Below are positions 1 to 5,294 of a stretch of DNA of 5,294 nucleotides, one piece after another. Position numbers and translations under genes: made by a program. Numbering within the stretch: position 1 is the first letter of the stretch; each line of letters starts with the position of its first letter. The stretch comes from an uncultured Curtobacterium sp. (GTDB lineage Bacteria > Actinomycetota > Actinomycetes > Actinomycetales > Microbacteriaceae). The DNA is taken from positions 1 through 5,294 of the forward strand of contig CAJYIG010000084.1 in the NCBI GenBank assembly GCA_913774725.1, in the 5' to 3' direction. The notes under the pieces are model-generated. The model saw nothing but the letters and a program-made list of their open reading frames with translations. It ran no database searches and was not told where the DNA came from.

Positions 1-181
1 GCAGCTCATCGCCCTGTACGAGGGGCTCCAGCTGCAGGCCATGCTGCGTCCGGACCTCGATCTCGTGCCGGCGTTCGACCGTGCCGTCGCGCGGCTCGAG
101 CGCGGGTGGATGGAGCGGTACGAGCCGCAGGCTGCGCAGCGCTTCTCGCAGTGGAGTGACGGCGGCAGCTGGGAGATCTGA
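1..181 (+). CDS. TetR-family transcriptional regulator, C-terminal fragment (partial)
   Basis: Reading from base 2, an open frame of 59 codons runs to TGA at 179-181; the 5' part lies outside the window. The fragment begins QLIALYEGLQLQAMLRPDLD and continues into a charged helix (VARLERGWMERYEP). The pattern 'ALYDGLQLQ-(W/A)-(L/M)L-(R/D)PD' is typical of the last ligand-domain helices of TetR-type repressors, where the segment contributes to the dimer interface. The DNA-binding N-terminus is not visible, so the family call rests only on this tail. The protein ends in an ordinary polar tail (WSDGGSWEI). The DUF2795 gene follows on the same strand after an 82-nt gap. That gap holds a short GC stem (182-186 with 194-198), too weak to call a terminator. 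The regulator's target cannot be inferred. Moderately sure of the family. Confidence 0.68.
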   Translation, partial: QLIALYEGLQLQAMLRPDLDLVPAFDRAVARLERGWMERYEPQAAQRFSQWSDGGSWEI

Positions 182-250
182 CGCCTGGCCGCGAGGCGCG
201 TCAGCCGTGTCGACCCGGAGGCGCGTCGGCGTAGTCATGGAGGCTCCGAC

Positions 251-256
251 GGAAGG
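251..256 (+). promoter_or_regulatory. Ribosome binding site of the DUF2795 gene
   Basis: GGAAGG lies 7 nt before the ATG at 264, a normal Shine-Dalgarno distance. It decides the start. An in-frame ATG at 237 would add nine residues (MEAPTEGTD), but its nearest purine tract, GGAG at 217-220, is 16 nt away, so 264 is preferred. Confidence 0.6.
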
Positions 257-263
257 AACCGAC

Positions 264-458
264 ATGGCAGCACCGAACCCGATCCAGGTCCAGAAGTACC
301 TCAGCGGCATCGACTACCCGGCCTCGAAGGACGACATCGTGGCGACCGCCGAGAAGGAGGACGCCCCCGGTGACGTCCTCGAGGCGCTCAAGGGCATCCC
401 GGACGGCGACTACGACGCTCCCACCGCGGTGACGAAGGCCGTCTCCGACAAGGGCTGA
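264..458 (+). CDS. DUF2795 domain-containing small protein
   Basis: This is a 64-residue, acidic, soluble protein with no signal peptide or membrane segment. Almost the whole chain matches the DUF2795 pattern as I remember it: a first helix 'NPIQVQKYLSGIDYPASKDDIV' (residues 5-26), a second helix 'EDAPGDVLEALKGIPDGDY' (32-50) and a closing helix 'DAPTAVTKAV' (51-60). The family consists of very short single-domain proteins common in actinobacteria, and its biochemical role is unknown. The paired 'YPASK' and 'LPDGDY'-like segments suggest a compact helical fold, but no catalytic residues stand out. The start at 264 is supported by a good ribosome binding site. The gene follows the TetR fragment in the same direction and ends 15 nt before a large palindrome shared with the convergent exporter gene. 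Family call is confident; function is not known. Confidence 0.87.
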   Translation: MAAPNPIQVQKYLSGIDYPASKDDIVATAEKEDAPGDVLEALKGIPDGDYDAPTAVTKAVSDKG

Positions 459-473
459 GCGCACTCGCACAGC

Positions 474-541
474 CGAGACTCGGGCTGAGCGACGTTCCTC
501 GTGCTCAACGGCGCGAGAGCGGTCGCTCAGCCCGAGTCTCG
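474..541. repeat. Palindromic intergenic element, copy 1 (probable bidirectional terminator)
   Basis: A perfect 20-bp inverted repeat (474-493 with 522-541) encloses 28 nt. Within those, a second coaxial stem forms (498-504 with 511-517; one G-U pair in one strand's transcript) around a 6-nt loop. It fills most of the gap between the stop codons of two convergent genes (458 and 554), exactly where a two-way transcription terminator is expected. No T-run follows either arm, so a classical U-tract terminator is not seen; actinobacterial hairpins often lack one. A 68-nt relative with the same nested design lies at 2763-2830, aligning without gaps at about 52 of 68 positions by hand count. The palindrome is certain; the terminator role and repeat-family status are inferred. 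Confidence 0.75.
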
Positions 542-553
542 CGTCCGGGGGAC

Positions 554-2062
554 CTAGCGCGGGCGGTGGCCCCGCGGCACCGAACCGTTGCCCGGGTCGT
601 ACCCGGTGTCCCGCAGCACGGGGATCGCCGTCGTGTCGTTGTGGACCGAGTGCACCGTCACCCGGCGTGCACGCCGCAGGGCCCGCCGCGCGCCCGGGGT
701 CGCCACGAGGCCGCCGAGCACGAGTCCCGCCCCGATGCCGAGCGCCACCGAGACCGCCGCCACGAAGTCGAGTGCGGCGCCGGAGGACCCGGACATGAAG
801 TTGAGCAGCGCGTTCGACACCGCGACACCGGGCAGCAGCGCACCGCAGAACGCCGGGACCGCGATCGCAGCGACCGCCGTGCGCATCCGGGCGGCCGCGA
901 TGGTCGACAGCACGCCGAGCAGCACCGACGCGATGAACGTCGCGCCGAGCAGCGGCATCCCGAGGTGCCGGAGCTCCCAGAGGAACGCCCCGGCGGCGAC
1001 CGAGAACACGACCGCGACCGGGATGACCCGTGCGCTGGCCTGCTGCACGAAGCAGTTCGCCGCCGCGGACACGACCGTCAACGACAGGGACGCCCAGAGC
1101 GGCAGCGGTCGCAGCACGATCCCGGACGGGTCGACCTCGATGCTCAGCCAGTGCAGCACCGCGATGCCGGCCGGCACCCCGACGACGATCGCGGCGATCA
1201 CGAGCACGATGTAGAACGCCCGTGCCACCGCCATCGACCGGAAGCCGGAGATCGCGTCCTGCGCCCAGGTCACGAGCGACACGTGCGGCAGCAGCAGGAC
1301 CACGAGCGCGGCGACCATCGTGGCCGCCCCGGTCGCGGTCAGGACGTCGGCCCAGATCGCGAGTGTGCCGATCGCGGAGGCGACCGCAGCCTGGGCTCCC
1401 GAGACGAAGAACTGCGGGAAGCCCCGACCGGTCAGCCACCGCCCGGACAGGATGATCCCGAACATGAGCACGAACGCGCCCACGCCGGCGCGCCACCCGC
1501 CACCGGCCTGCATCGCGATCGAGGTGCCGAGCACCGAGAGCCCGACGTCGGCGAGCCACGACGGCCAGCGGCTCGGCAGGCGCAGCACCGCCACGAGGGC
1601 GCTCACGGCACTCGTCATGTCGCGTTCGCCGTGCACCAGGTCGTCGACGATCTGGTTCGCGCGCGCGAGCCGGTCGAGGTCGGAGCCGTCCGACTGCACG
1701 GTCCGCACCTTGACGAGCGGCGGGTGGTCGGAGGGGGCGTACTGGATCGTCACCGAGCTGCCGGAGAAGTCGAGGTCGAGCGGCGCCAGGTTCCACTTGG
1801 TGGAGACCGCGACGACGGCCGTCTCGACGCTGCGGGTGTCCGCGCCCGAGGCGAGCATGACCTCCGCCAGGTCGAGGCAGAAGTCGACGATCTGCACGGG
1901 CGAGTACTGCTCGCGCGGGCGGGTGTCGGGGGTGACGTCCTCGTAGATCGTGCCGCGCAGGCGGGCACGGGCGTCGCGGATGTCGTGCTGTGCGAGGTTG
2001 CGGACGCGCGGCCGGGGTGGACGCCCGGGCCGCGGGACGCCGGGGAGGAACTGCTCGGCCAT
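554..2062 (-). CDS. thrE: ThrE-family threonine/serine exporter
   Basis: The 502-residue membrane protein is close in length to Corynebacterium ThrE (about 490). ThrE exports L-threonine and L-serine from the cytoplasm, probably driven by the proton gradient. The N-terminal soluble part carries the family signature: 'AEVMLASGADTRSVETAV' (66-83), then 'GSSVTIQY' (101-108) and 'DLDRLARANQIVDDLVHGE' (128-146), the region assigned to the DUF1212/ThrE domain. About ten hydrophobic segments follow, at roughly 168-187, 190-207, 215-236, 242-262, 280-304, 322-343, 345-363, 368-389, 397-420 and 428-452, split by a short polar link near 305-320, matching the two-half ThrE layout. A basic tail (453-502) is probably cytoplasmic. 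ATG at 2062 has no convincing Shine-Dalgarno sequence (CATTGACGG precedes it), so the mRNA may be leaderless or the true start may lie a little downstream. It is tandem to osmC, 136 nt away, with strong palindromes between. Substrate is inferred from family. Confidence 0.9.
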   Translation of the reverse strand: MAEQFLPGVPRPGRPPRPRVRNLAQHDIRDARARLRGTIYEDVTPDTRPREQYSPVQIVDFCLDLAEVMLASGADTRSVETAVVAVSTKWNLAPLDLDFSGSSVTIQYAPSDHPPLVKVRTVQSDGSDLDRLARANQIVDDLVHGERDMTSAVSALVAVLRLPSRWPSWLADVGLSVLGTSIAMQAGGGWRAGVGAFVLMFGIILSGRWLTGRGFPQFFVSGAQAAVASAIGTLAIWADVLTATGAATMVAALVVLLLPHVSLVTWAQDAISGFRSMAVARAFYIVLVIAAIVVGVPAGIAVLHWLSIEVDPSGIVLRPLPLWASLSLTVVSAAANCFVQQASARVIPVAVVFSVAAGAFLWELRHLGMPLLGATFIASVLLGVLSTIAAARMRTAVAAIAVPAFCGALLPGVAVSNALLNFMSGSSGAALDFVAAVSVALGIGAGLVLGGLVATPGARRALRRARRVTVHSVHNDTTAIPVLRDTGYDPGNGSVPRGHRPR

Positions 2063-2121
2063 CCGTCAATGGTGCCAGCCGTGCACGCCCGAGTCCGGGC
2101 GTCGGCTGGACGTGACCGACG

Positions 2122-2169
2122 GACGGACGGGTGGCGCGGTGCCAGCTGGCACCGCGCCTCCCGTCCGTC
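2122..2169 (-). terminator. Near-perfect 48-nt palindrome between osmC and the exporter gene
   Basis: Arms 2122-2145 and 2146-2169 are complementary at 23 of 24 positions, with one T-T mismatch at 2132/2159 and the dyad centre at CAG|CTG. In RNA the central few bases would open as a loop, leaving a stem of roughly 22 bp. It lies about 30 nt after the osmC stop and about 60 nt before the ThrE start, so termination of osmC transcription is the simplest role. There is no U-tract on either side. It could instead attenuate the exporter gene or bind a dimeric protein. The palindrome is certain; the role is inferred. Confidence 0.5.
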
Positions 2170-2193
2170 ACGTGGTGACGTCCCGTGGGACGT
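2167..2193. repeat. Two overlapping small palindromes just after osmC
   Basis: GTCAC-GTG-GTGAC (2167-2179) overlaps ACGTCCC-GT-GGGACGT (2178-2193). The second ends 5 nt from the osmC stop codon (TAG read at 2201-2199). Together with the 48-nt palindrome they make a dense cluster of dyad symmetry. They may be part of a termination region for osmC or operator-like sites for the exporter gene; the sequence alone does not decide. Confidence 0.35.
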
Positions 2194-2198
2194 GACGA

Positions 2199-2639
2199 CT
2201 ACTGCTCGAAGGTCGCCTTGAGCTCGATGTCGACGCCGGTGAGCGCCTTGGAGACCGGGCAGGTCGCCTTGGCCTCGTCGGCGGCCTTCAGGAAGGCCTC
2301 CTCGTCGATGCCGGAGACCTCGCCGTTGACGGTCAGGGTGATGCCGGTGAGCTTGAAGCCGCCGGCGCTGTCCGGGCCGAGCGAGACGTCGGCCTTGACG
2401 TCGAGGGCCTCGACGGTGCCGCCGGCCTCGCCGAGGATCGCCGAGAACTGCATCGCGTAGCAGGCGGAGTGGGCCGCGGCGATGAGCTCCTCGGGGCTGG
2501 TGGTGCCACCGGCCTCGTCCGCGGCGCGCTTGGGGAAGGAGACGTCGTAGGTGCCGACCTTCGAGCTCGACAGCTCGACCTGGCCGGAACCGTCGTTGAG
2601 GCCGCCGTGCCAGGCGGTGCGTGCGGTGCGCGTGGGCAT
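2199..2639 (-). CDS. osmC: OsmC-family peroxiredoxin (organic hydroperoxide reductase)
   Basis: This 146-residue cytoplasmic protein is the usual length for the OsmC/Ohr superfamily, whose members are head-to-tail dimers that reduce organic hydroperoxides with a pair of cysteines. The peroxidatic cysteine is Cys60 in 'TSPEELIAAAHSACYAMQFS' (47-66), with the conserved glutamates 50/51; the resolving cysteine is Cys127 in 'ATCPVSKAL' (125-133). The CPVSKAL form and the N-terminal 'TARTAWHGGLNDGSGQV' favour the OsmC branch over Ohr. The start is firm: ATG at 2639 follows AAAGGAG with 5 nt spacing. Upstream, in a 213-nt gap, lie a 16-bp palindrome and the second copy of the 68-nt element. Downstream are strong palindromes before the ThrE gene, so it is probably a single-gene unit. 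The cysteine-based thiol partner is not visible here. Very confident of the family. Confidence 0.94.
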   Translation of the reverse strand: MPTRTARTAWHGGLNDGSGQVELSSSKVGTYDVSFPKRAADEAGGTTSPEELIAAAHSACYAMQFSAILGEAGGTVEALDVKADVSLGPDSAGGFKLTGITLTVNGEVSGIDEEAFLKAADEAKATCPVSKALTGVDIELKATFEQ

Positions 2640-2644
2640 ACCCG

Positions 2645-2651
2645 CTCCTTT
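2645..2651 (-). promoter_or_regulatory. Ribosome binding site of osmC
   Basis: Read on the - strand, AAAGGAG ends 5 nt before the ATG at 2639. It is a near-consensus site, the strongest in the window, which fits a protein made in large amounts. Confidence 0.7.
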
Positions 2652-2692
2652 CGTTGGGGGAGGCCCCGATCAGGACCGTCGCCAGTCAATCG

Positions 2693-2708
2693 GAGAACGG
2701 TCGTTCTC
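2693..2708. promoter_or_regulatory. 16-bp palindrome upstream of osmC, possible operator
   Basis: GAGAACG-GT-CGTTCTC is a perfect 7-bp inverted repeat with a 2-bp spacer, 53 nt upstream of the osmC start. Read on the - strand, a -35-like TTGACT lies 3 nt downstream of it (2689-2684), but I find no acceptable -10 hexamer at 16-18 nt, so the promoter is not established. Size and placement fit an operator for a dimeric regulator. It does not resemble the AT-rich OhrR site. It could also be an incidental hairpin. Confidence 0.3.
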
Positions 2709-2762
2709 GCAACCGGCTCTCGGCAAGTGTGCAGGTGGCTGCGCCCACGCCCGGGCCCATGC

Positions 2763-2830
2763 CGAGTCTCGGGCTGCGCGACCGTTCTCGGGCTGTTCGG
2801 CGCGAGATGGGTCGCTGGCCGCGAGACTCG
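2763..2830. repeat. Palindromic intergenic element, copy 2
   Basis: This is a coaxial set of stems: outer 2762-2771 with 2822-2831 (10 bp), middle 2778-2783 with 2810-2815 (6 bp), and inner 2786-2790 with 2803-2807 (5 bp). All share one centre, so they form a single interrupted hairpin. It aligns without gaps to the 68-nt copy at 474-541 at about 52 of 68 positions. In the outer stem the A-T pair of copy 1 (478/537) is a T-A pair here (2767/2826), so pairing is kept while sequence changes. It starts about 21 nt after the stop of the GntR gene, matching copy 1's position just after stop codons. Terminator or dispersed repeat; role inferred. Confidence 0.68.
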
Positions 2831-2852
2831 GGGCCGCCGGCGCCGCGGCCGG

Positions 2853-3554
2853 TCAGACCGCGGGACCCGTTGCGCGCAGGGCGTCGGCCTGCTCCGGGGA
2901 CGTGCGTGCCGCGTAGCCGATCCGGCTCTCGCGCACGTGCCACGCCATCCGCTCGGCCGCAGCCTCGACGTCCCCCGCGTCGATCGCCGCGAGGATGCGC
3001 CGGTGGTCGGGCCACAGCCGCTTGCCGCGCGACGAGGTGTCGAGCGCGTAGAGCCACTCGATCTTCCGCGACAGCTGGCGGAGCAGGGTCGCGAGCGTCG
3101 AGCTGCCGGAGAGCTCGGCGACGAGCAGGTGGAAGCGCTCGTTGAGGTCGACGAGCAGGTCGAGCTCGTCCCGCTCGACGGCTTCGTCTCCTTCGTCGAG
3201 GACCGCGCCGAGCTCGCGGCGCACGCGCCACCAGTCCTCCGGCGGGACGTCGGCCGCGAAGAGCGTCCGGGCACGGGTCGCTGCGCGGCGTGCGGTGGCC
3301 GTCTCGAGCGACTCGCGGACCGCGAACAGGTCGTCGGCCTCGTCGAAGGGGATGTCGGCGATCCGCGAGCCGACGTTCGGGCGCGAGACGACGAAGCCCT
3401 CGCCCTCGAGCCCGCGGAGCGCCTCGCGGACCGGCACCCGGGAGACCCCGTGGCGCTCCGCGAGGAACGCCTCGGTCACCCGGGTGCCCGGTTGCAGGGC
3501 GCCGGTGACGATGTCGTGGCGGATGGCGTCGATGACGCTCGTCCCGTTCAGCAC
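2853..3554 (-). CDS. GntR-family transcriptional regulator, FCD (FadR-like) type
   Basis: The 233-residue protein has the standard FCD-GntR length and order. The winged helix-turn-helix spans about residues 5-66, with the typical 'IRHDIVTGALQPGTRVTEAFLAE' (11-33) and 'GVSRVPVREALRGLEGEGFV' (36-55) as recognition region and wing. The all-helical FCD effector domain spans about 70-215. It carries His142 in 'NERFH', His184 in 'PDHRRIL' and His206 in 'MAWHV', the three histidines that usually bind a metal ion and sense a small carboxylate. The start is a GTG at 3554 with no Shine-Dalgarno sequence and no earlier in-frame start before the preceding gene. It lies 46 nt downstream of the ABC ATPase gene in the same direction, so it may be co-transcribed with it and control that transporter locus. 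The effector is unknown; an amino acid, peptide breakdown product or other organic acid would be usual. Family call is very confident. Confidence 0.92.
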   Translation of the reverse strand: MLNGTSVIDAIRHDIVTGALQPGTRVTEAFLAERHGVSRVPVREALRGLEGEGFVVSRPNVGSRIADIPFDEADDLFAVRESLETATARRAATRARTLFAADVPPEDWWRVRRELGAVLDEGDEAVERDELDLLVDLNERFHLLVAELSGSSTLATLLRQLSRKIEWLYALDTSSRGKRLWPDHRRILAAIDAGDVEAAAERMAWHVRESRIGYAARTSPEQADALRATGPAV

Positions 3555-3600
3555 GGTGCCGATCGTGCCACACCACGTCGGTCGGCGGCCCGGGAACGCG

Positions 3601-5265
3601 TCACGCAGCCGCCTCGGCGAGGCTGCGGCCCGGGATGGCGTCGAGCAGGTCCTTCGTGTACTGCTCCTGCGGGTCGTCGAACACCGCTGCGACGCTGCCC
3701 CGCTCGACGACCTCGCCCCGACGCATGACCACGACGTCGTCGGCGATCCGCCGGACCACCCCGAGGTCGTGGGTGATGAACAGGTAGCTCAGCCCCAGTC
3801 GGTCCTGCAACTCCTCGAGCAGCGCCAGGATCTGCTCCTGCACGAGCACGTCGAGCGCCGAGACCGCCTCGTCGAGGATGATCAGCTCCGGCTCGAGCGC
3901 CAGCGCCCGGGCGATCGCCACGCGCTGCCGTTGCCCGCCGGACAGCTCGTTCGGCCGGAGCTGCGCGACCTCGCGGGGGAGTGCGACCTGGTCGAGCAGC
4001 GTCGCGACGCGCTCGGTGCGCGACGCCCGGTCACCGATGCCGAACACCCGCAGGGGCTCGTCGATGATCCGCTCGATGGTCGAGGTCGGGTCGAGCGACC
4101 CGTACGGGTCCTGGAAGACCGGCTGCACGCGTCGGCGGATCTCCCGTCGCTCGGCACCACGTGCGGTGCCGATCGACTTGCCGTCCACCAGCGCGGTGCC
4201 GGACGTCGGGGTCTCGAGCCCGAGCACGATCCGCGCCACGGTCGTCTTGCCCGAGCCGGACTCGCCGACGACCGCGGTGGTCGTGCCGCGCCGGACGGCG
4301 AAGGACACCCCGTCGGCGGCCTTCAGCGTCCCCGCGCCTCGGCCGCGCAGCTTGTACTCCTTCACCAGGTCGGACACGACGAGGATCGGCTCGCCGGCGC
4401 TGACCGGCTCCGGTGCCACCCCGGACAGGGCGGGGGCCGCCGCGATGAGCCGCTTCGTGTACTCGTGCTGCGGGTCGCGGAGGATCGCCTCCGGGGCACC
4501 CTGCTCGACGACGTCGCCGTCGAGCATCACGACGACGCGGTCGGTCCGGTCCGCCGCGACGCCGAGGTCGTGCGTCACGAAGAGCAGCGTCGTGCCGTGC
4601 TGGTCCACCAGGGTCTGCAGGTGGTCGAGGATCTGGCGCTGCACCGTCACGTCCAGCGCGCTGGTCGGCTCGTCGGCGATGAGCAGCTCGGGCTGCCGGG
4701 CGAGCGCGACCGCGATGAGGATGCGCTGCCGCATGCCGCCGGAGAACTCGTGCGGGAACTGGTCCGCGCGCCGGCCGGCCTCGGGGATGCCGGCTTCGGT
4801 CATGAGCTCCACGACCCGCTGCCGGATCGCCGCCCGTCCCCGGAGCCCGCCGGCCCGCAGCGCGTCGGCGATCTGCGCGCCGACCCGCATCGACGGGTTG
4901 AGGTTCGTCGACGGGTCCTGCGGCACGAGACCGATCCGACCACCACGCACGCGGCGCATGAGCGTCTCGTCGGCGTGCGCGATGTCGTCGGACCCGAGCC
5001 GGATGTCCCCACCGGGGATGTGCCCGGCGCCGGGCAGGAGCCGGAGCAGCGCGGCGATCAGCGTCGACTTCCCCGAGCCGGACTGCCCGACGATCGCGAC
5101 GCGCTCGCCGCGGCGGACGTCGAGGTCGACGCCGTGCAGCACCTCGCGGTCGCCGAACGCGACCCGCAGGTCGCGCACGGACAGCAGCGTGTCGGCCCCG
5201 GTGTCGGCGGGGAGGCGCGGTGCGGCCCCGGTGGTCGTCGTCACGTTCTCAGCGTCCTGCGGCAT
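3601..5265 (-). CDS. Dipeptide/oligopeptide ABC transporter ATP-binding protein with two fused NBDs
   Basis: The 554-residue protein joins two complete ATPase domains, equivalent to separate DppD and DppF (or OppD/OppF) subunits, and would drive an importer at the cytoplasmic face of the membrane. NBD1: Walker A GQSGSGKST (60-68), Q-loop Gln116, signature FSGGMRQR (174-181), Walker B LLIADEP (194-200), D-loop SALD (202-205), switch His232. NBD2: Walker A GESGSGKTT (334-342), Gln385, LSGGQRQR (441-448), LIILDEA (461-467), SALD (469-472), His499. Both sites look catalytically complete. Each half ends with the peptide-transporter motif, HEYTKRLIAAAP (267-278) and EQYTKDLLDAIP (534-545), in a short form without the longer cysteine-containing tail. 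A flexible link (about 279-293) joins them. ATG at 5265 follows GAGGAG with 9 nt spacing; the frame stays open to the window edge, so an earlier start cannot be fully excluded. Substrate may be peptides, nickel, glutathione or opines; family alone does not say. Confidence 0.95.
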   Translation of the reverse strand: MPQDAENVTTTTGAAPRLPADTGADTLLSVRDLRVAFGDREVLHGVDLDVRRGERVAIVGQSGSGKSTLIAALLRLLPGAGHIPGGDIRLGSDDIAHADETLMRRVRGGRIGLVPQDPSTNLNPSMRVGAQIADALRAGGLRGRAAIRQRVVELMTEAGIPEAGRRADQFPHEFSGGMRQRILIAVALARQPELLIADEPTSALDVTVQRQILDHLQTLVDQHGTTLLFVTHDLGVAADRTDRVVVMLDGDVVEQGAPEAILRDPQHEYTKRLIAAAPALSGVAPEPVSAGEPILVVSDLVKEYKLRGRGAGTLKAADGVSFAVRRGTTTAVVGESGSGKTTVARIVLGLETPTSGTALVDGKSIGTARGAERREIRRRVQPVFQDPYGSLDPTSTIERIIDEPLRVFGIGDRASRTERVATLLDQVALPREVAQLRPNELSGGQRQRVAIARALALEPELIILDEAVSALDVLVQEQILALLEELQDRLGLSYLFITHDLGVVRRIADDVVVMRRGEVVERGSVAAVFDDPQEQYTKDLLDAIPGRSLAEAAA

Positions 5266-5294
5266 AGCCCTGTGCTCCTCGCGGGTTGGCGGCG
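5249..5294 (-). CDS. Possible 3' end of an upstream gene (permease?) overlapping the ABC ATPase start
   Basis: On the - strand one frame entering from the right edge reads AANPRGAQGYAAGR and stops at TGA (5251-5249), overlapping the ATPase start by 17 nt. An 'NPRG'-like polar tail and a short overlap would suit a DppC-type permease, which often precedes the ATPase gene. Only 14 codons are visible and other frames are also possible, so this is a guess based on context. Confidence 0.3.
   Translation of the reverse strand, partial: AANPRGAQGYAAGR

Noticed and set aside
208..237. Possible promoter for the DUF2795 gene (TCGACC at 210-215, TAGTCA at 232-237, 16 nt apart)
   Set aside because: The -35 candidate matches the consensus moderately, but the -10 candidate lacks the final T and is weak. 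In GC-rich DNA such pairs occur by chance.
461..470. CRISPR-like or tandem repeat structure around the intergenic palindromes
   Set aside because: There are only two widely separated palindromic copies and no regularly spaced direct repeats.
2083..2099. CCCGAGTCCGGGCG palindrome upstream of the exporter gene
   Set aside because: A 4-bp stem of C and G is expected by chance at this base composition.
201..2171. Long - strand open frame of 656 codons overlapping the exporter gene, and a 551-codon + strand frame at 566-2221
   Set aside because: Both are almost pure Arg/Ala/Gly/Pro/Asp/His strings with no family resemblance. They are stop-poor shadows of the ThrE gene, whose product has clear signature motifs and membrane segments.
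2698..2725. Short resemblance to the centre of the 68-nt element (GTTCTCG and CTCTCGGC-like pieces)
   Set aside because: Only short fragments match and the stem architecture is absent; not enough to call a third copy.
2469..3728. Open + strand frame of 419 codons opposite osmC and the GntR gene
   Set aside because: It covers two well-recognised genes on the other strand, has arginine-rich low-complexity composition and no ribosome binding site or domain; a high-GC shadow.

Overview
The window is very GC-rich DNA with dense coding on both strands. GC-biased third codon positions keep long shadow reading frames open opposite the real genes. Gene content (a DUF2795 mini-protein, a ThrE-type amino-acid exporter, an OsmC peroxidase, an FCD-type GntR regulator and a fused two-ATPase peptide transporter subunit) and codon style point to a high-GC actinobacterium. 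A member of Microbacteriaceae such as Curtobacterium is my best guess, but that is inference and no marker gene is present to prove it.

Layout. On the + strand, positions 1-181 hold the last 59 codons of a probable TetR-family regulator, followed by a 64-residue DUF2795 protein (264-458). All other genes lie on the - strand and are read from right to left: a dipeptide/oligopeptide ABC transporter ATPase with two nucleotide-binding domains in one chain (5265-3601), a GntR/FCD regulator (3554-2853), an OsmC-family peroxiredoxin (2639-2199) and a ThrE-family threonine/serine exporter (2062-554). The last few bases suggest that the ATPase start overlaps the 3' end of an upstream gene, probably a permease of the same transporter. 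No gene-free stretch exceeds 300 bases; the longest is 2640-2852.

How the genes fit together. The ATPase subunit would power an ABC importer whose membrane and binding-protein genes lie to the right of the window. The GntR gene starts 46 nt after it in the same direction and is the likely local regulator, possibly in the same transcript. OsmC (peroxide defence) and ThrE (amino-acid efflux) look like separate single-gene units in tandem, each flanked by strong palindromes.

The most interesting non-coding content is a pair of related 68-nt palindromic elements (474-541 and 2763-2830). They have equal length and a conserved nested-stem architecture, about 76% ungapped identity by my hand count, and one complementary base-pair swap. 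Both sit just after stop codons. They look like a dispersed intergenic repeat that may serve as a terminator. A separate near-perfect 48-nt palindrome plus smaller ones lie between osmC and the exporter gene. I saw no rRNA, tRNA, CRISPR array, transposase or integrase, and nothing that clearly amounts to a new multi-gene system.
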